The notes: generated from the letters alone by a model not told the origin. 34,287 nucleotides of DNA from Sandarakinorhabdus oryzae (GCF_009733735.1 NZ_WNJP01000013.1:1-34287), one strand, 5' to 3'. Numbered from the stretch's first letter, positions 1 through 8,073 are shown. Numbers and translations: made by a program.

Positions 1-156
1 ACGGTCAAGAGCCGTGTCGCCCGCGCCCGCGCCGCGCTGCGCATCCTGCTCGATGGCGGCCAACTGGCGCAGAGCCGCGCCGATGCGCCGGCCGGCCGCG
101 GCTCCGCGCTCGATCAGATCATGGCCCAGGCCGAGTTATTGTCGGCGCCGCGCTGA
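1..156 (+). CDS. ECF-type RNA polymerase sigma factor, C-terminal end (partial)
   Basis: Only the last 51 codons lie in the window, in frame from base 1 to a TGA at 154-156. The fragment opens with TVKSRVARARAALR. This is the recognition helix of sigma region 4.2, which contacts the -35 element and is typical of ECF sigma factors; known family members usually have a Gly before it. A short polar tail ending LLSAPR follows. The motif is compatible with the EcfG general-stress sigma factor of alphaproteobacteria, but no NepR or PhyR neighbour is visible, so the subgroup is inference. The gene runs into a strong terminator at 176-206 that it shares with the opposing lipoprotein gene. Confidence 0.62.
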   Translation, partial: TVKSRVARARAALRILLDGGQLAQSRADAPAGRGSALDQIMAQAELLSAPR

Positions 157-175
157 CCAACGCCCCACGCGAAAA

Positions 176-206
176 GGGGCACCGGATCAACGCGATCCGG
201 TGCCCC
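176..206. terminator. Bidirectional intrinsic terminator between convergent genes
   Basis: A perfect 13-bp inverted repeat (176-188 pairs with 194-206) with a 5-nt loop lies between the stops of the sigma-factor gene (156) and the lipoprotein gene (231, minus). Four A residues precede it at 172-175, so a minus-strand transcript reads hairpin then UUUU, as an intrinsic terminator should. The plus side is followed by a weaker GTCTTCCC. Confidence 0.85.
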
Positions 207-230
207 GTCTTCCCGTCCAGGAACTGGCAG

Positions 231-545
231 TTACTTGGGATCGGTCGGCGCAGTCGTCGTCGTCATCGTGTCGGTCTTGGTGGTGGCACCCACCTTGCCG
301 TCCTCGATGGCATCGGCCTTGGCTTCAGCCTGGTCGCGCACGGCATCGGCCTTGTCGCGCATGGCATCGCCAGTGGCTTCGCCCTTGGCTTCGGCGCTAT
401 CGGCCTTGTTCTCGATATCGGTGGCGGCAGCGTCGCTGGTGTCGCGCACGGCATCGGCCTGGGCATCAGTGACCTTCTTCTCACAGGCGGCAAGGCTCAT
501 GGTGCCGGCAACCAGTAGCAGCAGGGTAATGGGTTTCAACGGCAT
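231..545 (-). CDS. Small Ala-rich lipoprotein
   Basis: This 104-residue protein starts with a type II signal peptide ending in the lipobox LAAC, so Cys21 should be lipidated and the protein anchored in the inner or outer membrane. The mature part is a charged Ala/Asp/Lys-rich helix with repeating ADAVRD / KADA-type units, followed by a Thr-rich tail. The ATG at 545 was chosen because AGGAGA stands 8 nt before it and the signal peptide begins there; the frame is open further upstream. It is last in a five-gene minus-strand run, 71 bp after the transglutaminase-like gene, and ends at the 176-206 terminator. No named family was recognised; a structural or stress-related envelope role is inference. 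Confidence 0.78.
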   Translation of the reverse strand: MPLKPITLLLLVAGTMSLAACEKKVTDAQADAVRDTSDAAATDIENKADSAEAKGEATGDAMRDKADAVRDQAEAKADAIEDGKVGATTKTDTMTTTTAPTDPK

Positions 546-616
546 CGAAAGGTCTCCTGTTTGGTGTTCGGTGGGTGTGCAACGCGCGGCAACGAGAAAG
601 GTTCCATCGCCAAGGA

Positions 617-1483
617 TCAGGCCCGCCACGACCAGAGCGGGGCGGGCGCCGGCGGTGCCGGCGGCGGCGTTGCAGCGAGGCTGGCCACCTCATGGGTCCA
701 TACCGAGAAGCCTTCGAGCAGATGCGGGCCGAAACTGTTGAGCAAGGGCACGTCGGCGGCATCGCGGCCGCGGGCGATGACGATGCGGCCGATGCGCCGG
801 CGGTTGTTGCGCGGATCGAACACGTGCCAGCCGCCGCCCAGATAAACCTCCATCCAGGCGCTGAAATCCATCGGCTCGACCACCGGCACGCCGATGTCGC
901 CCAGGTGGCCGTTGACATAGCGCGCCGGGATATTGAGGCAGCGGCACAGCGCAATCGCGAGATGGGCAAAATCGCGGCACACGCCGACGCCCTGGTCCAG
1001 CGTGTCATGCGCGGTGCGGGTGGCGCTGGCCTGATCATAGGCAAAGCGCACATGGCCATGCACGAAATCGCAGATCGCCTGCACCCGGCCCCAGCCGGGC
1101 GGCACTGCACCAAACTGGTCCCAGGCAAACTGGCTCAGCCGGTCGGTCTCGCAATAACGGCTGCCGAGCAGATAGAGCAGGCAAGCGGCCGGCAGATCGG
1201 AGACCGGCACCTCCACCGCCTGGGGCACCAACTGGTCGGGAAGGCCGCTGCAGCGGATGATGGTATCGCCTTCCAGCAGCAGCGCGCCGGCTGGCGCCAC
1301 CAGCCGTTGGCAGCGGTTGCCGGCCAGATCGCGATAAAGGCTCACCGGCACGGCCGGAAGGCTGTGCCAGTGATCACGCAGGATCTCCACGTCGGGCTGG
1401 TCATCACGCACGGCCAGCATGGTGATCAGCGGCGTGGGTTCGGCGCAGACCAGGCTGATCTGGTAGCCGCAGCGGATCAGCAT
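617..1483 (-). CDS. Transglutaminase-like cysteine protease family protein
   Basis: The protein has 288 residues. An N-terminal beta-rich region (about 1-110) precedes a transglutaminase-like core (about 130-230). The nucleophile region is GVGVCRDFAHLAIALC, with Cys169, and the Asp motif is WHVFDPRNN, with Asp223. This matches the COG1305 transglutaminase-like superfamily, whose bacterial members mostly act as peptidases or have unknown substrates. Where the family usually has the catalytic His (HAW), this protein reads DFSAW (Ser208), so the standard Cys-His-Asp triad is not obvious. The C-terminus is a Pro/Ala-rich tail ending WSWRA. No signal peptide is seen. The gene lies 3 bp after the small gene at 1487-1813, so the two are very probably co-transcribed. 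Confidence 0.85.
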   Translation of the reverse strand: MLIRCGYQISLVCAEPTPLITMLAVRDDQPDVEILRDHWHSLPAVPVSLYRDLAGNRCQRLVAPAGALLLEGDTIIRCSGLPDQLVPQAVEVPVSDLPAACLLYLLGSRYCETDRLSQFAWDQFGAVPPGWGRVQAICDFVHGHVRFAYDQASATRTAHDTLDQGVGVCRDFAHLAIALCRCLNIPARYVNGHLGDIGVPVVEPMDFSAWMEVYLGGGWHVFDPRNNRRRIGRIVIARGRDAADVPLLNSFGPHLLEGFSVWTHEVASLAATPPPAPPAPAPLWSWRA

Positions 1484-1486
1484 GGG

Positions 1487-1813
1487 TCAGGCGTGCTGGC
1501 GCGGCGCAACTGCGGCGGCCGGCAGGGCACCGGGCAGCAGATTCGGATTGCTGGCCGCCAGCCGATCGGCCCGCAGGCAGGCATCCAGATCGGCGAGGTC
1601 GATCAGCACATGGCTGGTCGCCAGCAGTCCGGTGCCCAGCGCCGGCAGTTCAAGGAACGCCATCAAGGTGCGATAGGTGGTGAACGACAGGCCGCTCAGC
1701 TGTTCCTGGTCGGCGATCAGCCGATAGAGGCCGGGCGGCAGGGGGCTCGTCATGCCCTTCAACCGGAAGGGATAGAGGAACAGCACGTTCGATTGGATGG
1801 TGCGGGTGTTCAT
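1487..1813 (-). CDS. Small conserved hypothetical protein
   Basis: This 108-residue soluble protein begins with a short beta-type segment (VLFLYPFRLKGM) and then LPPGLYRLIADQEQLSGLSFTTYRTL. The layout 'aromatic/hydrophobic strand, G..LP.G.Y.....E.L.GLSF..YRR' recalls small uncharacterised alphaproteobacterial proteins, but no named domain can be assigned. No signal peptide or membrane segment is seen. The stop codon is 3 bp before the start of the transglutaminase-like gene, which suggests translational coupling and a linked role. A GGAG lies about 13 nt before the ATG. Confidence 0.7.
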   Translation of the reverse strand: MNTRTIQSNVLFLYPFRLKGMTSPLPPGLYRLIADQEQLSGLSFTTYRTLMAFLELPALGTGLLATSHVLIDLADLDACLRADRLAASNPNLLPGALPAAAVAPRQHA

Positions 1814-1869
1814 CGGTGGGGGCTCCGGAACAGGTGGGTCAGGTCAGGCGCGGCAACGGCGCCGCCGCT

Positions 1870-2838
1870 TCAGCCGCCATCGGGTTGTGGCCGGCGGTCG
1901 TCGCGCTGCTGGTCGTCGCGCTCGTCGCGGTCGCGCCGGTCACGATATTGGCCGTCGCGTTCCGGGCCATTGCCCCAGCTGGAGCGGTAATTCTGCTGAT
2001 ACTGGCGCTCCCAGCGGCCGCGTTCGGCATAGAAGGGCTGGTTGCGATAATGCTCGTCCCAATAGCGGCCGAAGCTGAAGTTTCGCACACCCACACCCAT
2101 GCCCGGCGCGATGCTGGCCAGGCTTTGCAGGCGACCGCGATAGCGCGTGCCGATATGCTTGCTCGACAGCCAGCCGCGATCACGCCCGACGGCGACGTCA
2201 CACCAGGTCCAGTCGCGCAGGCAACCAAACACGGTCACCCGCATGCGGGCGCGGGCAACACCGATCCGCGGATAGGCAACATCGGGTCCGGCGCGCAGAT
2301 AGGCCATGCGCAGCATGGTGCCGGTGATGCTGCGCCCGCCGTCGCCGCGGTCGCCATAATTGCGATCGCCCCAGCGTCTGTCGGTCTGGCGATCGCCCAG
2401 GCCCTGCCGGTCATCCTGCACATAACGCTGTTCCCAGCGGCTGCGCTCGCCATAGAAAGGCTGCTGGCGATAATGGTCGTCCCAGTAATCGCCGAGGCGG
2501 AAATCGCGGTCGCCCAGCTGGAAATTGCCATAGGCATTGGCCAGGCTGTCGCGGCGGCCGCCGACATCGGCCTGCAGGTCAAGCCCGCTCACCCAGCCGC
2601 GCGCATTGCCTTGCCCGACATCGCACCAGCTGCGATCCCGCAGACAGCCGAACAACTGCACGGCCTGGCCCTGTTCGATGCGGCCCACCGGCGGATAGCC
2701 GGCTTCGGGACCGGCGCGCAGCATGGTGTCACGGCCGGCCATCACGGGCGGGCCCTGGTCACGGCGGTCACTCTGGGCGACGGCTGGCGCCGCCAGCAGG
2801 GTCGCCATGCCGGCGGCAAGCATCATGGTTCTGATCAT
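1870..2838 (-). CDS. Exported protein with two SH3-like repeats
   Basis: The protein has 322 residues and a clear Sec signal peptide (about 1-21, cleavage after APAVA). It contains an internal duplication at about 38-140 and 179-280. Each unit has an SH3b-like part (LRAGP..xYP..G, then FGCLRD.xWCDV and RGW(V/L)S) followed by a (Y)WD(D/E)HYR.QPFY.ER.RWE segment. The copies have diverged but keep the Cys pair. The C-terminal 40 residues are extremely rich in Arg, Asp and Gln. SH3b domains often bind peptidoglycan, so a periplasmic wall-associated role is likely but inferred. ATG 2838 was preferred over the upstream start at 2871 because AAGGA lies 8 nt before it and the signal peptide begins there. 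It lies in the same minus-strand run as its neighbours. Confidence 0.83.
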   Translation of the reverse strand: MIRTMMLAAGMATLLAAPAVAQSDRRDQGPPVMAGRDTMLRAGPEAGYPPVGRIEQGQAVQLFGCLRDRSWCDVGQGNARGWVSGLDLQADVGGRRDSLANAYGNFQLGDRDFRLGDYWDDHYRQQPFYGERSRWEQRYVQDDRQGLGDRQTDRRWGDRNYGDRGDGGRSITGTMLRMAYLRAGPDVAYPRIGVARARMRVTVFGCLRDWTWCDVAVGRDRGWLSSKHIGTRYRGRLQSLASIAPGMGVGVRNFSFGRYWDEHYRNQPFYAERGRWERQYQQNYRSSWGNGPERDGQYRDRRDRDERDDQQRDDRRPQPDGG

Positions 2839-2882
2839 CTTGATTGTCCTTGCAGGCGCTGTCAGGGCCACACCCCGATGCG

Positions 2883-3284
2883 TCAGCGGCAGCGTACGTT
2901 GTTGCGATCGATGGCGTTGCCGGCAGCGCCGCCAGCGACGGCGCCCAGAATGGTGCCCAGCACTTCCGAACCGCCCGGCGCGATCACGTTGCCGAGCACA
3001 CCGCCGGCCACGGCACCCACGATCAGGCCGGTGCTGCCATCGGAGCGGCGGCAGTAATAGCGCCCGTCCTGGCCGCGATAGACCCGGTCGTTGTAGCCGA
3101 GCCGGCGTTCGCGCATGCGCGGCGTTTCCCGGTAATAGCGGCCGGCGTCATAGCCGCCGTATTGCGGATCGGGTCGGTTGTAATCATACCCGCGCCAGTT
3201 GCGCTGGGGCCGGCTGTCCGACATGTCCGACATGCAGCCACTGATCAAAAGCGATGCCGCGACGGCACCATATGCGATCTTCAT
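2883..3284 (-). CDS. Glycine-zipper 2TM domain lipoprotein
   Basis: The 133-residue precursor has a lipoprotein signal with lipobox LISGC (Cys17). A Tyr/Arg-rich linker follows (about 20-80), then a glycine-zipper hairpin (about 88-128: GLIVGAVAGGVLGNVIAPGG... and ...LGTILGAVAGGAAGNAIDR) of the type found in 17-kDa surface antigen-like outer-membrane lipoproteins. Two helices with small residues every fourth position suggest membrane insertion or oligomerisation. GAGGAG lies 8-10 nt before the ATG. It is the first gene of the minus-strand run and is followed 44 bp later by the SH3 protein, so both may belong to one envelope operon. The specific function is unknown. Confidence 0.83.
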   Translation of the reverse strand: MKIAYGAVAASLLISGCMSDMSDSRPQRNWRGYDYNRPDPQYGGYDAGRYYRETPRMRERRLGYNDRVYRGQDGRYYCRRSDGSTGLIVGAVAGGVLGNVIAPGGSEVLGTILGAVAGGAAGNAIDRNNVRCR

Positions 3285-3402
3285 CGCCAGTCTCCTCGGG
3301 TGAGGTCCGCTCCGCGAGGGGCAGGCCGCCAGCACCGTGGCCGTTGGTTCCGGCCCTGTCGGCCAGGCAATCCCACTTTCCGTCCTCACGCGCGGGCTGG
3401 CG

Positions 3403-3419
3403 AGCGCCGGAATCTACGC
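3403..3419 (+). repeat. 17-nt intergenic repeat, copy 1
   Basis: AGCGCCGGAATCTACGC is present here and again, in the same orientation, at 8887-8903. Both copies lie in intergenic DNA upstream of a minus-strand gene for an exported protein (starts at 3284 and 8807). A shared promoter or operator is possible. In GC-rich DNA a single 17-nt coincidence in 34 kb is not very improbable. Confidence 0.4.
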
Positions 3420-3574
3420 CTGCCAGAGCCCTGGTGGTCTGAGTATAATCCGGTACTGCCGGCTGCCGGGGCCGCTGGTTAATTCTCGCTCACTGCCCCG
3501 GCCAGACCTCCCGGTTCCCCCCGGACCCGGCGCCGGGGCAGTACCCCTGCCAGCAGGCCGGAAAGGAAGGCGCC

Positions 3575-3763
3575 ATGAGCATCAACAAGAATCGCATCGC
3601 CGGTGCTGGCAAGCAGGTTGCCGGCGCCACCAGGGAAGCCGCTGGCAAGCTGGTCGGCGACAAGAGCCTGGAACTGTCGGGCAAGGTCGAAAAGACCGCG
3701 GGCAAGGTGCAGAGCGCCGTCGGCAAGGCGACGGCCAAGATCAAGGACAGGGCTAAAAAGTGA
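3575..3763 (+). CDS. CsbD family stress-response protein
   Basis: This 62-residue, very basic hydrophilic protein opens with MSINKNRIAGAGKQVAGATREAAGK and continues in Lys/Ala/Gly-rich amphipathic helical repeats (GKLVGDKSLELSGKVEKTAGK...). That is the compact CsbD layout. CsbD-like proteins are small cytosolic proteins induced by general stress in many bacteria; their biochemical role is unknown. A good GGAAAGGAAGG lies just before the ATG. It is followed 48 bp later by a DUF3309 gene, and the two may form one unit. Confidence 0.9.
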   Translation: MSINKNRIAGAGKQVAGATREAAGKLVGDKSLELSGKVEKTAGKVQSAVGKATAKIKDRAKK

Positions 3764-3811
3764 CGGGCAACGGCCGGGCGCCCGCCCTGCCGACCTGACA
3801 GACGCCTGAAC

Positions 3812-3970
3812 ATGTCGATCGTCACGATCATCATCATCCTGCTCGCGCTCGCGTTGCTTGGCGTGCTGCCCATCTGGCGGCACAGCGGCCGCTGGGGCTT
3901 TGCCCCCAGCGGCGTGTTCGGCGTCGTTCTGGTCGTGCTGGTCATCATGGTTGTTGCCGGCCGCCTGTGA
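3812..3970 (+). CDS. DUF3309 family small membrane protein
   Basis: This 52-residue open frame begins MSIVTIIIILLALALLGVLP, then has IWRHSGRWGFAPSG and a second hydrophobic stretch to the end (VVLVIMVVAGRL). Two membrane segments separated by a short W..S..WG..PSG loop are the hallmark of DUF3309 proteins, which are 50-60 residues long and common in alphaproteobacteria. They are of unknown function and often sit near stress genes. It lies directly downstream of csbD-like 3575-3763. The short length and full match to the family pattern make this a genuine gene rather than chance. Confidence 0.87.
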   Translation: MSIVTIIIILLALALLGVLPIWRHSGRWGFAPSGVFGVVLVVLVIMVVAGRL

Positions 3971-4067
3971 CCGCTGAACGGCCGGAAATCTGCGCATTCG
4001 ACGGGACGGTCCGCATGGTCTATGCTGTGCGGGCGTCGGCCCCCCGGCGCATGAGAGGCACGATCAA

Positions 4068-7000
4068 GTGAAGAAGAGTCGGCCTCCACGCCTGCCGGAT
4101 GCGGCAGCGCCTCACACGTCGCGCATGATGGTGGTGGCCATTGGCGGTTCCGCCGGTGCGCTGGATGCCGTGCGCGGGCTGATTGCCGGGCTGCCGGCGC
4201 GCAGTGGCATTGCCTATATCCTGGTCCAGCATCTCGATCCCGGTCATCCCTCGCTGCTGGCCGATCTGCTGGTCGATGAAACGCCCTTTCCGGTGCTTGA
4301 AGCCAGCGATGGCATGCCCCTGCTGGCCGATCGCCTGCATGTCATCCCGTCGGGCACCCGCATTGCGGTGGCCGATGGCATATTGCGCCTCACGCCTTCG
4401 ACCCAGAACGAGGGCCCGCGCCTGCCGGTCGATTTCCTGCTGCAATCGCTCGCCACCCAGCCCGAACTGCGGGTGGTGGCCGTGCTGCTGTCGGGCAATG
4501 GTGCCGATGGCCGCGAAGGCGTGCGCGCCATTCACGATGCCGGCGGCTATGTGATCGCGCAGGATCCGGCTGAAGCCGGCCACGACAGCATGCCCGCCAC
4601 CGCCATCGCCACCGGCTGCGTTGATGCCATCCTGCCGGTGGCGGCCATGGGCGCCGCGATCATCGATCGCCGCAACCGGCTGCCGCTGCCAACCCTCACC
4701 GGCAAGGACTGGATCAGCCCGGTGCTCGACCGGTTGAAGAGCAGCGGCCATGATTTCAGCGGCTACAAGCTGGGCACCATGCAGCGCCGCATCGAACGCC
4801 GCGCCCGCATGGCCGGCCATGGCGCCGGCAGCGGTGCCGAGGCGCTGGCCGTCTATGTCAGCCGGCTTGACGATGACGAGGCGGAGCTGCAGGCGCTGGC
4901 CAACGACCTGCTGATCAACGTCACCGGCTTCTTCCGCGACCACGAGGTGTTTGCGACGCTGGCCAGCTCGATCCTGCCCGACCTGGTGCGCCGCCACGAC
5001 GACGTGCAGCCGATCCGGCTGTGGTGCGCCGGCTGCAGCACGGGGGAGGAGGCCTGGTCGCTGGCCATGCTGGTGCTGGAGGAAATCGCCCGCAGCCGGC
5101 CGACGCTGAAGCTGCAATTGTTCGCCACCGATCTTGATCCCGATGCCATCGCCGCGGCGCGCCACGGCGTCTATCCGCCCGGCATCGAACGCGAAGTCTC
5201 GCCCGAACGGCTGCAACGCTTCTTTGCCGCCGATGATCATGGCTGGCGGGTCGGCCCGGCGCTGCAATCATCGGTGGTGTTTGCCGTCCACGATCTGCTC
5301 ACCGATCCGCCGTTCAGCCGCATCGACATGATCTCCTGCCGCAACCTGCTGATCTATCTGCAGCCGCCGGCCCAGGCCCGGGCCATCGGCCTGTTCCACT
5401 TCGCGCTGCGCCCCGGCGGCCTGCTGTTGCTGGGCAAGGCCGAAACCGTGTCCGACCCGGCCGACGCGCCGGCGCCGGCCTTCACCCTGATCTCGCGCCA
5501 GGCCCATATCTATCGCCGCAACGCCAGCCACCGGCCACCGCCAGCGCTGGGCACCGATACCGGCGCGCCGGTGGGGCTGCGGCTGGCCGCGCCCACCCTG
5601 CCGTCGGCCCGTCTGCAGGCGCTGGAGGCGGAATTGGCCAGCATCCGCGCCGAACTGGCCAACGCCGATCGCCATCTGGGCGATTTCGATCCCGAACTGC
5701 AGGCCATCCAGGCCGACACGCTGTCGCGCAATCAGGAATATCAGAGCACCAACGAGGAATTGATCACCTCGCAGGAGGAACTGCAATCGCTGAACGAGGA
5801 GCTCGTGGCGCTGAACGGCCAGCTGCAGGAGACCATCGATCGCCAGCGCACCATGGCCGACGATCTGCAGAACATCCTCAACAGCACCAATGTCGCGACC
5901 ATCTTCCTCGATCTCGACAGCCACATCCGCTTCTTCACGCCGGCCACCCGCACGCTGTTCAACATGCTGCCCGGCGACATTGGCCGGCCCTTTGCCGATC
6001 TGGCGCCGATCACCCCGGATCCAACACTGGCCAGCGACATCGCCAGCGTGCGCACCGGCGCGCAGCCGCCGGATCGCGAGATCGAATCCGCCGATGGCAC
6101 CTGCTTCAGCCGCCGGGTGCTGCCCTACCGCGCCCACGACAATCATGCCGAAGGGGTGATCATCACCTATACCGATGTTTCAGAACGCAAGCGATCCGAA
6201 CATGTCATGCTGGAGGCGCGGGAGTCGGCCGAGGCCGCCAACCTTGCCAAGTCACGCTTCCTGGCCGCGGCCAGCCATGATCTGCGTCAGCCGCTGCAAT
6301 CGATGGTGCTGTTGCAGGAACTGCTGGCGCGCAAGACGACTGACCCTGAAAAGCAGGCGCTGCTCGCCCGGCTGGACCACACGCTCGATGCCATGGCGGC
6401 GATGCTGGACGGCCTGCTCGACATCAACCGCATCGAAGCCGACGCGGTGGAAATCGCGCCGGGCAGCTTCCCGCTCGACAGCCTGCTGGCCGAAACCGTG
6501 TCCGGGTTGAGCGAACAGGCGGCCGCCGGCCAGCTGACCCTGCGCCATGTGCCGACCAGCTGCCATGTCGTCTCCGATCGCCGCCTGCTCGCCGGCATGG
6601 TGCGCAACCTGGTGGCCAATGCCATCAAGTACACCGAAAAGGGCGGCGTGCTGCTCGGCGCGCGCCGGCGCGGCAACATGGTGCGCATCGAGGTGTGGGA
6701 CACCGGCATCGGCATTCCGACCGACAAGCTGGAAACCATCTTCAAGCCCTATCAGCAGCTGGGCCCGACCCTGATCGACCGCAGCCGCGGCCTGGGCCTG
6801 GGCCTCGCCATCGTGCGCAGCCTGGCGGACATGCTGGACCACAAGATCGAGGTACAATCCTGGCCGCATGGCGAACATCCGCGCCATGGCTCGGTGTTCA
6901 GCATCATCGTGCCCCTGGCCACGCCGGATCCGACCGGTTCAGGCGATGGGCCGCTGTTGCTGGCCGCGCCCGCCACGCCGGCGTCGGAGCCGGCCGCTGC

Positions 7001-8048
7001 GCCTGCCCCCGGCTCGGCCAGCATCCTGGTGATCGACGATGATCCCGATCTGCTGGAGCTGCTCGACGAACTGCTGCGCGCCGCCGGTCACGCGGTGGCC
7101 ACCGCCCGCGACGAGGCCGAGGCGATGGCCAGCCTTGCCGCACAGACGCCAGACCTGATCATTTCCGATTTCCGCCTGATGGGGCCGCGCGACGGGCTGG
7201 AACTGGTGGTCGATCTGCGCGCCGCGCTGCTGGAAACCCACGGGCGCACCGTGCCGGTGATCATGTTGACCGGCGACATTGCCATCGAGGCGCTGGTGCG
7301 CTTTGCCGCCAACGACATCGTGCGCCTGGCCAAGCCGGTCCGTCCGGTGGAATTGCACGCCGCCATTGCGGCGGCCCTGGGCGATGCGGCGGCCGATGCA
7401 GCGGCAGCGCCGGTCGCTGATCCGAACGCGCCCGCCCTTGTGCATGTGATCGAGGATGATCCCGATGCACTGGCCGAATTCGGCATCCTGCTGGCCGGTG
7501 CCGGCCTGCCTGCCCTGCTGCATGCTTCGGCCGAAGCCTTCCGCGCGGCGTGGCGGCCCGGACAGGGCGGTTGCCTGCTGGTCGATGCCGTGCTGCCCGG
7601 CGAAGGCGGCCTGGAACTGCTGGCCAATCTGAAGGCTGCAGGCGCGCTGCCGCCCAGCATCATGATCACCGGCCAGGGCGATATCGGGCTGGCCGTGGCG
7701 GCGATGAAGGCCGGTGCCATGGATTTCATTGAAAAGCCGGCGCCCGGCCAGGCCATTATTGACAGCATCCGCCGCGCCCTGGCCCAGGGCCGTGCCGGCG
7801 GCGAAGTGGCAAGCGCCGCGCATCTGGCCGCCGTGGCCCGGCTGGCGACGCTGACACCGCGCCAGCGCGAGGTGATGGCGCTGGTGCTGGATGGCCATCC
7901 CAGCAAGAATATCGCGGCCGATCTGAAACTGAGCCAGCGCACCGTGGAAAACCACCGCGCCGAAATCATGCACCGCACCAAGTGCCGATCCTTGCCGGAA
8001 CTGGCCCGGCTGGCCATGGCCGCCGATCCCGGCGGGGTCCGCGGCTAA
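4068..8048 (+). CDS. CheB-CheR-PAS-histidine kinase-REC-REC-LuxR fusion protein
   Basis: This is a 1326-residue cytosolic signalling protein with no membrane segment. Domains in order: CheB methylesterase (about 20-200; GGSAG Ser28, QHLDP His55, GNGADG Asp147 form the expected triad); CheR methyltransferase (about 212-485; RRIERR, TGFFRD, CAGCSTGEEAWS, ISCRNLLIYL); a Glu/Gln-rich coiled coil (about 515-600); PAS (about 600-705); HisKA with His737 in AASHDLRQP; HATPase_c (N851, DTGIGIP, GLGLGLAI); receiver 1 (about 984-1105, Asp1034 in ISDFRL); receiver 2 (about 1123-1240, Asp1173 in LLVDAVLPG, Lys at IEKP); and a LuxR/FixJ HTH (about 1258-1318, LTPRQREVM...SQRTVENHRAEI). All catalytic residues look intact, so one chain could sense, phosphorylate and regulate DNA. 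The start is GTG with GAGAGG about 10 nt upstream. It is apparently monocistronic. Confidence 0.93.
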   Translation: MKKSRPPRLPDAAAPHTSRMMVVAIGGSAGALDAVRGLIAGLPARSGIAYILVQHLDPGHPSLLADLLVDETPFPVLEASDGMPLLADRLHVIPSGTRIAVADGILRLTPSTQNEGPRLPVDFLLQSLATQPELRVVAVLLSGNGADGREGVRAIHDAGGYVIAQDPAEAGHDSMPATAIATGCVDAILPVAAMGAAIIDRRNRLPLPTLTGKDWISPVLDRLKSSGHDFSGYKLGTMQRRIERRARMAGHGAGSGAEALAVYVSRLDDDEAELQALANDLLINVTGFFRDHEVFATLASSILPDLVRRHDDVQPIRLWCAGCSTGEEAWSLAMLVLEEIARSRPTLKLQLFATDLDPDAIAAARHGVYPPGIEREVSPERLQRFFAADDHGWRVGPALQSSVVFAVHDLLTDPPFSRIDMISCRNLLIYLQPPAQARAIGLFHFALRPGGLLLLGKAETVSDPADAPAPAFTLISRQAHIYRRNASHRPPPALGTDTGAPVGLRLAAPTLPSARLQALEAELASIRAELANADRHLGDFDPELQAIQADTLSRNQEYQSTNEELITSQEELQSLNEELVALNGQLQETIDRQRTMADDLQNILNSTNVATIFLDLDSHIRFFTPATRTLFNMLPGDIGRPFADLAPITPDPTLASDIASVRTGAQPPDREIESADGTCFSRRVLPYRAHDNHAEGVIITYTDVSERKRSEHVMLEARESAEAANLAKSRFLAAASHDLRQPLQSMVLLQELLARKTTDPEKQALLARLDHTLDAMAAMLDGLLDINRIEADAVEIAPGSFPLDSLLAETVSGLSEQAAAGQLTLRHVPTSCHVVSDRRLLAGMVRNLVANAIKYTEKGGVLLGARRRGNMVRIEVWDTGIGIPTDKLETIFKPYQQLGPTLIDRSRGLGLGLAIVRSLADMLDHKIEVQSWPHGEHPRHGSVFSIIVPLATPDPTGSGDGPLLLAAPATPASEPAAAPAPGSASILVIDDDPDLLELLDELLRAAGHAVATARDEAEAMASLAAQTPDLIISDFRLMGPRDGLELVVDLRAALLETHGRTVPVIMLTGDIAIEALVRFAANDIVRLAKPVRPVELHAAIAAALGDAAADAAAAPVADPNAPALVHVIEDDPDALAEFGILLAGAGLPALLHASAEAFRAAWRPGQGGCLLVDAVLPGEGGLELLANLKAAGALPPSIMITGQGDIGLAVAAMKAGAMDFIEKPAPGQAIIDSIRRALAQGRAGGEVASAAHLAAVARLATLTPRQREVMALVLDGHPSKNIAADLKLSQRTVENHRAEIMHRTKCRSLPELARLAMAADPGGVRG

Positions 8049-8073
8049 CGGGACCGGGATCGGCGGCAACCTT

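Noticed and set aside
575-1990. 471-codon plus-strand frame opposite the transglutaminase-like gene
   Set aside because: It is antisense to two genes with good family or operon support, and its composition resembles other shadow frames.
1816-3057. 413-codon plus-strand frame across the SH3-repeat and glycine-zipper genes
   Set aside because: It crosses two minus-strand genes that have signal peptides, ribosome sites and recognisable domains; the plus frame has none.
3421-3574. EcfG (GGAAC-N16/17-CGTT) general-stress promoter before csbD
   Set aside because: GGAAT and TATAAT-like sequences occur, but no GGAAC with a properly spaced GTT could be found.
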